Assembly (NCBI GenBank): GCA_030150135.1
Contig: JASLGO010000083.1
Coordinates: 1 to 33,026, forward strand
Direction of reading: 5' to 3'
DNA length: 33,026 bases
DNA from: Aquirhabdus sp.
Lineage (GTDB): Bacteria; Pseudomonadota; Gammaproteobacteria; Pseudomonadales; Moraxellaceae
Position numbers and translations under genes: made by a program. This document shows, in pieces, positions 1-7,380 of this stretch. Every line of letters starts with the position of its first letter. Position 1 is the first letter of the stretch. The notes beneath the pieces are model-generated. The model ran no database searches and was not told where the DNA came from. It saw nothing but the letters and a program-made list of their open reading frames with translations.

Positions 1-902
1 TCAGTTTGCATCTCACCCCATTCAAATAATTCGCGGATAGCAATTTCAATCGATGCTGATCCGAGTTTATTACGACGCGATTGAGGGAGTGACAACATGA
101 CTGCGCTGTTGATCGGCACACCACGTTCGAAGGTCATGCAGAGTACGCCGGCCGTGCAATAGTCGTGAATAATTTGTGGAACGATATAGCGCGGATCGTC
201 TTTGAGTCGTTCATAGAAGCGTTCGGTGGTTGCGGCTTCCATTGGATAGTTGACTTCACGATGCATCATCTCACTGACTTCATCGAACCATTCATCAAAC
301 TCGCGTGTTTGAGGAACCATGCGCGTCAATTTGAGCATGTTACGGAACAATCCAAGATCAGAGTCGATGGCTGCGGCAACGCCAGGATATTGCACTTTCA
401 GAACGATTTCTAAACCATCTGATTTTCTGACAGCACGATGAACCTGTGCTAAAGAAGCAGTCCCTAATGGCTCATGATCGATCGTGAGATCGTGAAATTT
501 ATCACCCAGTTCATGTTTGATTTGTTGTTCAATCACCGACCATGAAAGTGCCACGGTATCATTATTCAGGCTGTGCAGTGCATCGGTAACTTCTGGAGGA
601 AGAAAGTGCTCGCCATAGAGCGCCATCATTTGTCCGATTTTAACGATAGAACCTTTCAGTTTGCCAATTTCATGGGCGAGATACTGAGCTTGTTCGCTCA
701 TGACCTGTTTGCGTTTGCGTTCTCTGTTTTCTGGACTAGAAAAAATTGTTCCTGCATTGACGCTTGCCCAGCGCGATCCCGCCCGAAAAGAAGCCTTCGC
801 AAGGGACATACGACGATCGAAAGCGTTTGTTTGCAACTTATCGAGGGTATGATGCTGTTTATGTTTATTGCGAGTGTTTGGGTTATCAGAAGCATCAGAC
901 AT
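1..902 (-). CDS. ABC1/AarF (UbiB-like) family atypical kinase, truncated by the window edge
   Basis: The frame is open from an ATG at 902 through the left edge, giving the first 300 residues; the C-terminal half is missing. Visible family landmarks are KxGQ at residues 88-91 (KIGQ), the alanine-rich nucleotide loop replacement around 147-154 (GTASLAQV), the presumed ATP-contacting lysine at 169 (VLKVQYPG) and the conserved REVNYPMEAA segment at 215-224. Proteins of this family are atypical kinases/ATPases, often linked to ubiquinone or lipid metabolism. This one resembles the soluble AarF-like members. The catalytic aspartates lie beyond the edge, so activity cannot be judged. The SD is weak (GGAT about 13 bases before ATG). 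An in-frame ATG at codon 32 is possible but would remove little. The family call is firm; the substrate is unknown. Confidence 0.88.
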   Translation of the reverse strand, partial: MSDASDNPNTRNKHKQHHTLDKLQTNAFDRRMSLAKASFRAGSRWASVNAGTIFSSPENRERKRKQVMSEQAQYLAHEIGKLKGSIVKIGQMMALYGEHFLPPEVTDALHSLNNDTVALSWSVIEQQIKHELGDKFHDLTIDHEPLGTASLAQVHRAVRKSDGLEIVLKVQYPGVAAAIDSDLGLFRNMLKLTRMVPQTREFDEWFDEVSEMMHREVNYPMEAATTERFYERLKDDPRYIVPQIIHDYCTAGVLCMTFERGVPINSAVMLSLPQSRRNKLGSASIEIAIRELFEWGEMQT

Positions 903-944
903 AAGCGTGGGTTATCCTAAATAAGGGCATACAACTTAATTAGT

Positions 945-974
945 ATTAAATAGCGTCGCACTTAAGTTTAACAA
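945..974 (-). promoter_or_regulatory. Possible sigma-70 promoter for the ABC1 kinase gene
   Basis: On the minus strand TTGTTA (969-974) and TTTAAT (945-950) are separated by 18 bases and end about 43 bases before the kinase ATG. The match is moderate and was made by eye. The rest of the 300-base gap 903-1202 shows only one dyad and no gene. Confidence 0.35.
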
Positions 975-1076
975 AATAATCGTTACGAAACAGATATGAC
1001 ACCAACCATCAGGATAATACGCAACACGAGGTTAAGCACGCTGCGGTGTTTAGGTTCGTTCAGCCAATCATAAGGG

Positions 1077-1102
1077 GAAGTGATAGGTTATTCAATCACT
1101 TC
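1077..1102. repeat. Small dyad in the kinase-purD gap
   Basis: GAAGTGAT (1077-1084) and ATCACTTC (1095-1102) form a perfect 8-bp dyad with a 10-base loop. It lies about 100 bases past the purD stop. There is no T-tract on the minus strand, so it is a poor intrinsic terminator. It could be an operator for the kinase gene or chance. Confidence 0.3.
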
Positions 1103-1202
1103 TATCTATTTCAGATGACCGTATGAATCACACCCTGTCCTTTTATGGTGCATGATGTGATCTGTACGAGAGGGATGTAAGTTGAAGGGATAATCCGCAG
1201 AC

Positions 1203-2495
1203 TTATTTTGCTTGACCTGCTTGCTCGCGTGCAATTGCACGATAACCAATATCACGACGATACTGCATCCCGTCAAACGAAACCTTTTGGATATGAGCGA
1301 GAGCTTGTTGCTGTGCTTCTAAAACCGTATGACCGAGTGCGGTGACACAAAGTACGCGTCCGCCACTTGTCACGGTGTTGCCGTCTTTTTGCGTGGTTCC
1401 AGCGTGAAATACTTTTGAGGAGTCACTGGTATAATCCAAACCATGAATGACATCACCTGTCTGAATTTCCGCAGGATAGCCTCCAGCAGCGAGAACAATA
1501 CCAATTGCAGGACGGCTGTCCCATTCTGCGTGGCTTGGTAATTCACCTTTTAAGCCTGCTTCAACGAGTTCAACCAAGGATGATTTTAGACGCATCATGA
1601 TTGGTTGAGTTTCAGGATCACCGAAGCGACAGTTGAATTCGATCACACGCGCAGTACCTTCTGCATCAATCATCAAGCCTGCATAGAGGAAACCTGTGTA
1701 TGGATGACCGTCAGCTGCCATGCCGTCTACGGTTGGACGCATGATGTGTTTGATGACTTGATCGTGGATTTCTGGGGTGACAACAGGAGCAGGGGAATAA
1801 GCACCCATACCGCCAGTGTTTGCGCCTTGGTCGTTTTCAAAAATACGTTTGTGATCTTGGCTGGTCGCCATTGGCAAAATGTTATGACCATCGATCATAC
1901 AAATAAAGCTGGCTTCTTCACCATCCAAGAATTGTTCGATGACGACGCGTGAACCTGCATCGCCAAATTTATTACCTGCGAGCATATCATCAATAGCTTC
2001 ATAGGCTTCGGCAACAGTCATGGCAACAATCACGCCTTTACCTGCGGCAAGACCGTCGGCTTTGATGACGATTGGCGCACCGTTTTGGTCAACATAAGCT
2101 TTCGCGGCAGCAACATCGGTAAACACATCGTAGAACGCGGTCGGAATTTGATGACGTTTTAAGAAGTGTTTAGCAAAAGCTTTAGAGCCTTCCAGCTGTG
2201 CTGCAAATTGAGTCGGACCCCAGATTTTGAGGTTTGCCGCGCGACAAGCATTGACTACGCCATTGACGAGCGGAGCTTCTGGACCCACGATAATCAGATC
2301 AATCGCATTGCCTTTTGCAAAAGCAATAATTGCATCGTTGTCTAAAATATTGAGTGCAACATTAGTGCATTTATTTTCAAGGGCACTACCAGCATTACCG
2401 GGTGCGACGAAGATTTGACGAACTGCGTCGTCTTGTGCACATTTCCATGCGAGCGCATGTTCACGACCGCCCGAACCGAGGATGAGAATGTTCAT
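1203..2495 (-). CDS. purD: Phosphoribosylamine-glycine ligase (GARS)
   Basis: This enzyme joins glycine to 5-phosphoribosylamine using ATP, the second step of de novo purine synthesis, in the cytosol. At 430 residues it has normal family length. The N-terminal domain starts with the GSGGREHALA loop (7-16). The ATP-grasp region holds GPTQFAAQLEGSK (93-105), the lysine-bearing KADGLAAGKGV (145-155), NTGGMGAYSP (226-235) and the metal-binding EFNCRFGDPETQ (286-297). All key residues appear intact. The ATG follows an AAGGGA Shine-Dalgarno at good spacing. It lies 135 bases downstream of purH on the same strand, so co-transcription is likely, with a hairpin repeat in the gap. I see no clear terminator after it. 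Confidence 0.97.
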   Translation of the reverse strand: MNILILGSGGREHALAWKCAQDDAVRQIFVAPGNAGSALENKCTNVALNILDNDAIIAFAKGNAIDLIIVGPEAPLVNGVVNACRAANLKIWGPTQFAAQLEGSKAFAKHFLKRHQIPTAFYDVFTDVAAAKAYVDQNGAPIVIKADGLAAGKGVIVAMTVAEAYEAIDDMLAGNKFGDAGSRVVIEQFLDGEEASFICMIDGHNILPMATSQDHKRIFENDQGANTGGMGAYSPAPVVTPEIHDQVIKHIMRPTVDGMAADGHPYTGFLYAGLMIDAEGTARVIEFNCRFGDPETQPIMMRLKSSLVELVEAGLKGELPSHAEWDSRPAIGIVLAAGGYPAEIQTGDVIHGLDYTSDSSKVFHAGTTQKDGNTVTSGGRVLCVTALGHTVLEAQQQALAHIQKVSFDGMQYRRDIGYRAIAREQAGQAK

Positions 2496-2545
2496 AGTGT
2501 TCCCTTAAAAATCTTAAAATCGTTGGGTTGTATCGAATATCGTTA

Positions 2546-2605
2546 TGTAGGGGTAGACCTATGTGTCTACCCTAAAAAGGGCACACACATAGGTGTGCCC
2601 CTACA
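2546..2605. repeat. Two-hairpin palindromic repeat between purH and purD
   Basis: A 60-base element bounded by TGTAGGGG (2546-2553) and CCCCTACA (2598-2605). Each half is itself a hairpin: GGGTAGAC/GTCTACCC around the loop CTATGT (2551-2572), and GGGCACAC/GTGTGCCC around ACATAG (2579-2600). The two half-sites differ inside the stem (TAGAC versus CACAC), but both sides of each stem change together, so pairing is kept. It resembles the short palindromic intergenic repeats (GTAGGGGC...GCCCCTAC type) found scattered in many genomes. Here it sits inside the likely purH-purD transcript, where it could stabilise or partly stop the message. Confidence 0.85.
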
Positions 2606-2630
2606 AGATGGGTTATGTTGACTTTACCGA

Positions 2631-4208
2631 TCAATGACGGAAATGGCGCATTCCCGTAAAGACCATTGCAATGTTATGTTCATCAGCAGCTGCAATCACT
2701 TCATTGTCACGCATTGAACCACCCGGTTGAATGATGCATGAAATGCCTACTTTGGCGGCATTATCAATACCGTCGCGGAACGGGAAAAATGCATCAGATG
2801 CCATCACCGCATTGTGCACATCCAGACCTGCATGTTCTGCTTTGATCGCTGCAATACGAGCAGAGTTGACGCGGCTCATTTGACCAGCACCAATTCCGAT
2901 GGTTTGACGATTTTTGGCGTATACAATTGCGTTAGATTTAACGTATTTCGCGACTTTCCAAGCAAAAATCAAGTCATGGATTTCGGCTTCGGTTGGTGCG
3001 CGTTTGGTGACGATTTTCAGGTCGCTGTCTTTGATCATGCCTAAGTCTTGATCTTGAACCAATAAGCCGCCAGTGACGCGTTTGTAGTCAAGTTGGCTGG
3101 TACGCGCACTGATGTCAGGCAATTGACCGCAAGTGAGGACGCGAACATTTTGCTTTGCGCCAGTTACTTCTAGCACACCGTCTTCAAGGCTCGGCGCGAT
3201 GATCACTTCAACGAATTGACGATCAACAATCGCTTTTGCAGTTGCCGCATCGAGTGGACGGTTGAACGCGATAATGCCACCGAACGCTGATTCAGGATCA
3301 GTTGCATACGCCAAGTTGTAGGCATCTAAAATGCCATCTAATGACACAGCGACACCACAAGGGTTAGCATGTTTAACGATCACACACGCTGGTTTTGCAA
3401 ATGATTTTACGCATTCCAATGCCGCATCAGTATCCGCGATATTGTTATACGACAGTTCTTTACCTTGCAATTGTTTCGATGTTGCAACCGAAGCTTCGCG
3501 TGCGGTTGGATCAATGTAGAACGCCGCTGATTGATGTGGATTTTCGCCGTAGCGTAAGTCTTGAGCTTTAACCAATTGCAGATTGAAGGTACGTGCAAAT
3601 GCATCAGCAGGTTGTCCTTCGATTTTGCCAACACGAGCGCCGAGGTATTGAGCGATCATGCCATCGTATTGTGCAGTGTGTTCAAAAGCTTTCACTGCGA
3701 GGTCGAAGCGAGTTGCGTGTGATAATGTTTTTGCTGTTTTGAGTTCTTCAATCACTGCACTATAGTCACTGCTGTTAACGATGATACCGACTGATGCGTG
3801 ATTTTTTGCAGCGGCGCGAACCATAGTTGGACCGCCGATATCGATGTTTTCAATCGCGTCTTCGAGTGAGCAGTTCGGTTTTGCAACAGTTTGTGCAAAT
3901 GGATATAAGTTCACAATCACGAGGTCAATCGGCGCAATATCATGCGCTTGCATGACGGCTTCATCGATACCACGACGAGCCAAAATGCCGCCATGAATTT
4001 TTGGATGTAAGGTCTTAACGCGACCATCCATCATTTCTGGGAAGCCAGTATGTTCTGATACTTCTACGACTGGAATATTGTTTTCTTTGAGCAGTTTATA
4101 AGTGCCACCCGTAGAAAGCAGTTCAATGTTGAGAGCAGATAATTCACGGGCAAATTCAATGATGCCAGTTTTGTCGGATACAGAAATCAGGGCGCGAGAG
4201 ACTGTCAT
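2631..4208 (-). CDS. purH: Bifunctional AICAR transformylase / IMP cyclohydrolase
   Basis: This protein carries out the last two steps of IMP synthesis: formyl transfer from 10-formyl-tetrahydrofolate to AICAR, then ring closure. It has 525 residues, the usual bacterial length. The N-terminal cyclohydrolase (MGS-like) domain shows STGGT (32-36), DGRVKTLHPKIHGG (61-74) and IGGPTMVRAAAKN (124-136). The transformylase domain shows RYGENPHQ (219-226) and the catalytic Lys-His pair at 279-280 in VKHANPCG. Both active sites look complete. No strong Shine-Dalgarno precedes the ATG. purD follows on the same strand and fis lies upstream behind a terminator. The purH promoter should lie in 4209-4371, but I could not pick one with confidence; GATCTGC is repeated there at 4306 and 4315. 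Confidence 0.97.
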   Translation of the reverse strand: MTVSRALISVSDKTGIIEFARELSALNIELLSTGGTYKLLKENNIPVVEVSEHTGFPEMMDGRVKTLHPKIHGGILARRGIDEAVMQAHDIAPIDLVIVNLYPFAQTVAKPNCSLEDAIENIDIGGPTMVRAAAKNHASVGIIVNSSDYSAVIEELKTAKTLSHATRFDLAVKAFEHTAQYDGMIAQYLGARVGKIEGQPADAFARTFNLQLVKAQDLRYGENPHQSAAFYIDPTAREASVATSKQLQGKELSYNNIADTDAALECVKSFAKPACVIVKHANPCGVAVSLDGILDAYNLAYATDPESAFGGIIAFNRPLDAATAKAIVDRQFVEVIIAPSLEDGVLEVTGAKQNVRVLTCGQLPDISARTSQLDYKRVTGGLLVQDQDLGMIKDSDLKIVTKRAPTEAEIHDLIFAWKVAKYVKSNAIVYAKNRQTIGIGAGQMSRVNSARIAAIKAEHAGLDVHNAVMASDAFFPFRDGIDNAAKVGISCIIQPGGSMRDNEVIAAADEHNIAMVFTGMRHFRH

Positions 4209-4371
4209 GATGTTGAGGCTTAATAAATAAAATGAAAAGAAATGTTAAGCTCATACAATTGCAATAAATGCAGTGCATGATCAAATAAAAAACTGTGTTT
4301 GCAACGATCTGCATGATCTGCGGATGCTGTATGGATGTTTATCAATCTGATTATTGATTGAAGAACTCCCA

Positions 4372-4403
4372 CAAAAAACAATAAGGGCTGGAAAACCAGC
4401 CCT
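4372..4403 (-). terminator. Intrinsic terminator of fis
   Basis: On the minus strand AGGGCTGG-TTTT-CCAGCCCT forms a perfect 8-bp stem with a 4-base loop, followed by TTATTGTTTTTT. It starts 22 bases past the fis stop. It separates fis from purH, so purH needs its own promoter or read-through. Confidence 0.85.
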
Positions 4404-4424
4404 GTACTGTACATATTTTAACGA

Positions 4425-4697
4425 TTACTCGCTCATTAAGCCATGTGCTTTGAGTTTTTTACGCAAAGTACCACGGTTCAATCCTAGAATTTCTGACGCG
4501 CGAGTTTGGTTGCCGCGAGTTTGTTCAAGAACGACTGAGAGTAATGGTTTTTCAATTTCTGCCAAAACCAAGTCATACACTTGAACTGGCTCAGCACCGT
4601 CAAGTTGTTTGAAGTAGTGACGAACAGCACGCTCAACATGAAGGCGCAATGCAACATCAGTAGGATTGTTGATAAAATCAGGTGACTTGATATTCAT
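4425..4697 (-). CDS. fis: DNA-binding protein Fis
   Basis: Fis is a small homodimeric nucleoid protein that bends DNA and activates rRNA and other growth-linked promoters. This copy has 90 residues, slightly shorter than the 98 of E. coli. The C-terminal helix-turn-helix is almost identical to the family: TRGNQTRASEILGLNRGTLR spans about residues 60-79. The middle part YDLVLAEIEKPLLSVVLEQ matches the dimerisation helices. In E. coli and Pseudomonas fis directly follows dusB; here no dusB is present and a 244-base gap separates it from the DUF3426 gene. A GC-rich discriminator promoter lies about 110-125 bases upstream. The Shine-Dalgarno is weak (GGA, 11 bases before ATG). Confidence 0.95.
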   Translation of the reverse strand: MNIKSPDFINNPTDVALRLHVERAVRHYFKQLDGAEPVQVYDLVLAEIEKPLLSVVLEQTRGNQTRASEILGLNRGTLRKKLKAHGLMSE

Positions 4698-4806
4698 GGG
4701 TAAAAATCCGAAGCAAAATCATATTCATACTGCACGATATGTAAAAGTCGGAGCAGCGGGTGCATAACACACATAGAACACTAAAAAATTGAAAAGAACC
4801 ACGCAT

Positions 4807-4825
4807 CGCGCGGGCGGGCATCATA
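4807..4825 (-). promoter_or_regulatory. fis promoter: -10 box with GC-rich discriminator
   Basis: On the minus strand TATGAT (4820-4825) is followed immediately by 13 G/C bases in a row (4807-4819). A GC-rich stretch between -10 and +1 is the hallmark of promoters under stringent (ppGpp/DksA) control, including E. coli fis. No good -35 is visible at 16-18 bases; the dyad 4833-4851 covers that position. Confidence 0.6.
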
Positions 4826-4832
4826 ACATTAC

Positions 4833-4851
4833 CTGCTGCGCATTGCAGCAG
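4833..4851. promoter_or_regulatory. Dyad over the -35 region of the fis promoter
   Basis: CTGCTGC (4833-4839) and GCAGCAG (4845-4851) form a perfect 7-bp dyad with a 5-base centre. It covers the position where the -35 of the predicted fis promoter would be. It is placed like an operator and lies upstream of the expected start, so it would not be transcribed from that promoter. Confidence 0.4.
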
Positions 4852-4880
4852 TTTTGATGGTTTTTTATGCAAAAATATTG

Positions 4881-4933
4881 GTGAAAAAATAGACTATACA
4901 ACAGCCCTTAATTTTGTTATGAGCTGTTGTATA
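4881..4933 (-). terminator. Terminator-like hairpin after the DUF3426 gene
   Basis: TATACAACAGC (4895-4905) pairs with GCTGTTGTATA (4923-4933), an 11-bp perfect stem with a 17-base loop. On the minus strand it is followed after four bases by ATTTTTTC. It starts 9 bases past the stop codon. The large loop makes it less than ideal. Confidence 0.65.
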
Positions 4934-4941
4934 TGAGCTTC

Positions 4942-6285
4942 TTATTGGACGGGATCTAATGCGAATACAGGAATTTCTTCGCGTGAGATTTTTACGACAA
5001 ATTCGATTTCAGTGGGCTTATTTGGAATAATTCGAGCTTGTGAGTTGTAACCACTTGTCAGGTATTCAGCAGGATGAATAATTCGACCAGAGATCACCTG
5101 TTTATCCTTTAATACGAGTAATCGAATCGTAGGGAAGGGCTGACTCTCTTCGGCAGAATTGGTCATCGTTGCGGTGAATTTTGTCGCGGTTGGATCAGCT
5201 TGATAATGTCTTGCAAGCACTTTACTGAGTTTGATCTTATCAATATCAATTAAAGGAACGTCACATCCCAGTTGTAGACAGGCCTTATGCATGGTGGGTT
5301 GATAGCGAGGATTTGCGGCGAGTTGGTCAAAATTAAAGAATACATATTGCACAGCTAACAGCACGACCATGAGTAAAGATAAAACTAACCATCCTAGCGT
5401 ATGAAAGAGGTTAAGGTTAAAAAATGATTTTCGTTCTTTGAGTTTGTCGAGTGCAACATTTCGTTTGGTCGTCTGAAAATGCATCGGTAAAGCTTTAGTT
5501 TTCTTCTTAGAGCGTTGATTCTCATGAAAATCATTCATGCCAGGCAAGGCGCGATCAGTTTTGATCTTTGTTGCAGCTGCTGCAGGTACGCTATTTTTGT
5601 TGAGATAGCCCATTAGGTCGTCATCAACGCCTTGAGAATCCTTGTTATCAACCTTGTTGTCTGCTGTTGTTGTGGTGGAGCCTGCTGGTGACGTTTTGGC
5701 GACTATATTGTTCGCATGGCTGTCTTGATCAATGGGCTGTTCAACAGGCTGTTCTGTCTCTGGAGCGACTTCGTTCAGCCACTGTTCATTGAATTCTTGC
5801 CCCAATGATTGAGGAGTATCAGGGATGCGTTCTGCGACTGGAACTGCTGCAGAGAGTGATTCAGGCGTCTTGGGTTCAGGCGCAGGATGTGGATTTGGAA
5901 TGACGCTGAGATTGACTTTTTCTTTTTGCTTTTGATCGTAATCAATCGTTGTTTGCTCTGGCCCAGTTTCCTCTGGGGCTTGTGCTGGAACCGTTGTTTT
6001 ATCCAGGAAGCTATCTAGTGCAGAGTCAAAGCCCTTACTCTTTGCTGGACTAATTTTGTGTAGATCAACAATATGGGAGCGATTCTTGGTTTGGTTATCT
6101 GTTGTGTTTTTATCATCAGAATTTTCTGAGCTTTTGGCTGAAATCAGGTAATCATCCGCTTTGAATACCTGAAAGCATTTTCCGCAACGGGTATAACCGT
6201 CACGAATTGCGAGTTGGGCATTGCTCACTGCGAAGACGCTAGAGCAGTAGGGGCAGCGGGTTTTTTGTGTAGTCACAGTCAACAA
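4942..6285 (-). CDS. Zinc-ribbon, single-pass membrane protein (DUF3426)
   Basis: The 447-residue protein starts with an MJ0042-type zinc ribbon, CPYC at 11-14 and CGKC at 34-37. A long low-complexity linker (about 45-290) rich in Pro, Glu, Asp, Thr and Gln follows. One strong transmembrane helix lies at about 294-318 (LFHTLGWLVLSLLMVVLLA). The C-terminal DUF3426 domain (about 330-447) contains the C336/C341 pair in ACLQLGCDVP. The likely topology is a cytoplasmic zinc ribbon and an outside C-terminal domain. The gene sits immediately downstream of prmA, as in other gammaproteobacteria, but its function is unknown. The linker is longer than I expect for the family. The ATG is preceded by no obvious strong Shine-Dalgarno. 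Confidence 0.85.
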   Translation of the reverse strand: MLTVTTQKTRCPYCSSVFAVSNAQLAIRDGYTRCGKCFQVFKADDYLISAKSSENSDDKNTTDNQTKNRSHIVDLHKISPAKSKGFDSALDSFLDKTTVPAQAPEETGPEQTTIDYDQKQKEKVNLSVIPNPHPAPEPKTPESLSAAVPVAERIPDTPQSLGQEFNEQWLNEVAPETEQPVEQPIDQDSHANNIVAKTSPAGSTTTTADNKVDNKDSQGVDDDLMGYLNKNSVPAAAATKIKTDRALPGMNDFHENQRSKKKTKALPMHFQTTKRNVALDKLKERKSFFNLNLFHTLGWLVLSLLMVVLLAVQYVFFNFDQLAANPRYQPTMHKACLQLGCDVPLIDIDKIKLSKVLARHYQADPTATKFTATMTNSAEESQPFPTIRLLVLKDKQVISGRIIHPAEYLTSGYNSQARIIPNKPTEIEFVVKISREEIPVFALDPVQ

Positions 6286-6369
6286 TCCTGTTTATTGTTT
6301 TTAACAAGTAAAATACTAATCCAACTTTGTATCCTTACAAAGCCCATCTGCCCAGACAATTTCAAAAAA

Positions 6370-7308
6370 TTAGTCTGTAGTCAGTCGGTAGCCTGACAAA
6401 CGGCACCAATTTCCATCGCGATACTCTTGCTCGTGTAGATTGAACCATGGTGAGTATGCTGTACGCACGCTATCCACTTGTTCTTCAATCAAACCTGCAA
6501 GCGCAATAAGACCATGAGGCAAGCAGTATTTAGCAAAAGTTGGCGCAAGTTCCATCAGTGGTTTTGCAAGGATATTAGCGACAATAACATCACTTTGGAG
6601 GTTTGGAAACTGTTTGTTGAACTCATCTGGTAAGCCTACCCAAATGTGTGACTCAGTTCCATTTTTTGCTGCATTTTGGCGCGTAGCAAGAAGTGCTTGT
6701 GGGTCAATATCGGTCGCATAAACGGCTTTTGCGCCCAGTAATAAAGCAGCAACCCCTAGGATTCCAGAACCACAACCGTAGTCAATGACAATCTTATCTT
6801 TGAGGTCTGTTTTGCCTAACCATTGAAGACATAAAAATGTGCTTGCGTGGTTGCCAGTTCCGAAGGCGAGTCCTGGATCCAGCATGAGATTGACTGCATT
6901 TGGATCTGGCGGAGTTACCCATTCTGGTACGATCCAGAAATTTTCACCACATTGGATGGGTTCATAATGATCCATCCATGAGCGCTCCCAAACTTGCTCT
7001 TCCAAATAATCATAGAACGCACGAACAGTCGGCGCTTGTGCTTGAACGAATGCAATGATCTGATCTGGATTTGTCGCTTCAGAGGGTGTCTGTTCAAGAT
7101 CGATATTCACAGAGTCAACGACTTCGTTAAATAGCCCAGTCACTATGACTTTGTCCCAAATCGGTGTCTCACCTGGTAACGGTTCAAGTAGAGGCTGATC
7201 AGCAGCGTCATCTAAGATCACGCTCACTGCGCCCAATGATTCGAGCAGGGTTTCAACCAGTTGAACTTCGTTTTTGGTGACTTCGAAGCGAATTTGTAGC
7301 CAGCGCAT
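6370..7308 (-). CDS. prmA: Ribosomal protein L11 methyltransferase
   Basis: PrmA uses S-adenosylmethionine to trimethylate ribosomal protein L11. I place the start at the ATG at 7308 (312 residues, MRWLQIRFEV), because AGGA lies 6 bases upstream and the protein then aligns with the usual short PrmA N-terminus. An ATG at 7326 adds six residues, but it lies within a hairpin and lacks a site. The N-terminal substrate domain is followed by DPGLAFGTGNH (144-154), the SAM motif DYGCGSGILG (176-185), acidic D200 and VANILAKPL (243-251), the family's catalytic-domain signature. The DUF3426 gene follows 84 bases later on the same strand. accC/accB, common neighbours elsewhere, are not here. Confidence 0.95.
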   Translation of the reverse strand: MRWLQIRFEVTKNEVQLVETLLESLGAVSVILDDAADQPLLEPLPGETPIWDKVIVTGLFNEVVDSVNIDLEQTPSEATNPDQIIAFVQAQAPTVRAFYDYLEEQVWERSWMDHYEPIQCGENFWIVPEWVTPPDPNAVNLMLDPGLAFGTGNHASTFLCLQWLGKTDLKDKIVIDYGCGSGILGVAALLLGAKAVYATDIDPQALLATRQNAAKNGTESHIWVGLPDEFNKQFPNLQSDVIVANILAKPLMELAPTFAKYCLPHGLIALAGLIEEQVDSVRTAYSPWFNLHEQEYRDGNWCRLSGYRLTTD

Positions 7309-7321
7309 ATTTTGTCCTAAG

Positions 7322-7339
7322 AGCATGGCGTGCCATGCT
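7322..7339. promoter_or_regulatory. Hairpin just upstream of the prmA ribosome binding site
   Basis: AGCATGGC and GCCATGCT form a perfect 8-bp inverted repeat separated by only two bases. On the minus strand it ends four bases before the AGGA of prmA. It lies between rlmI and prmA and lacks a T-tract. It could shape translation or act as the end of the rlmI message. Confidence 0.45.
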
Positions 7340-7380
7340 GTGTGTTAAATCGATAATAAAGTGTAGATTAATATTGAATG

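Noticed and set aside
4295..4316. PurR-like box before purH (GTTGCAAAC on the minus strand)
   Set aside because: The match to the E. coli operator is partial, with no dyad completion, and I have no evidence that this organism has PurR.
4220..4414. 64-codon minus-strand frame between purH and fis
   Set aside because: It reads through the fis terminator and has no recognisable sequence; treated as non-coding.
4678..4872. 64-codon minus-strand frame upstream of fis
   Set aside because: It overlaps the fis start in another frame, spans the GC-rich promoter and dyad, and has no family resemblance or good ribosome binding site.
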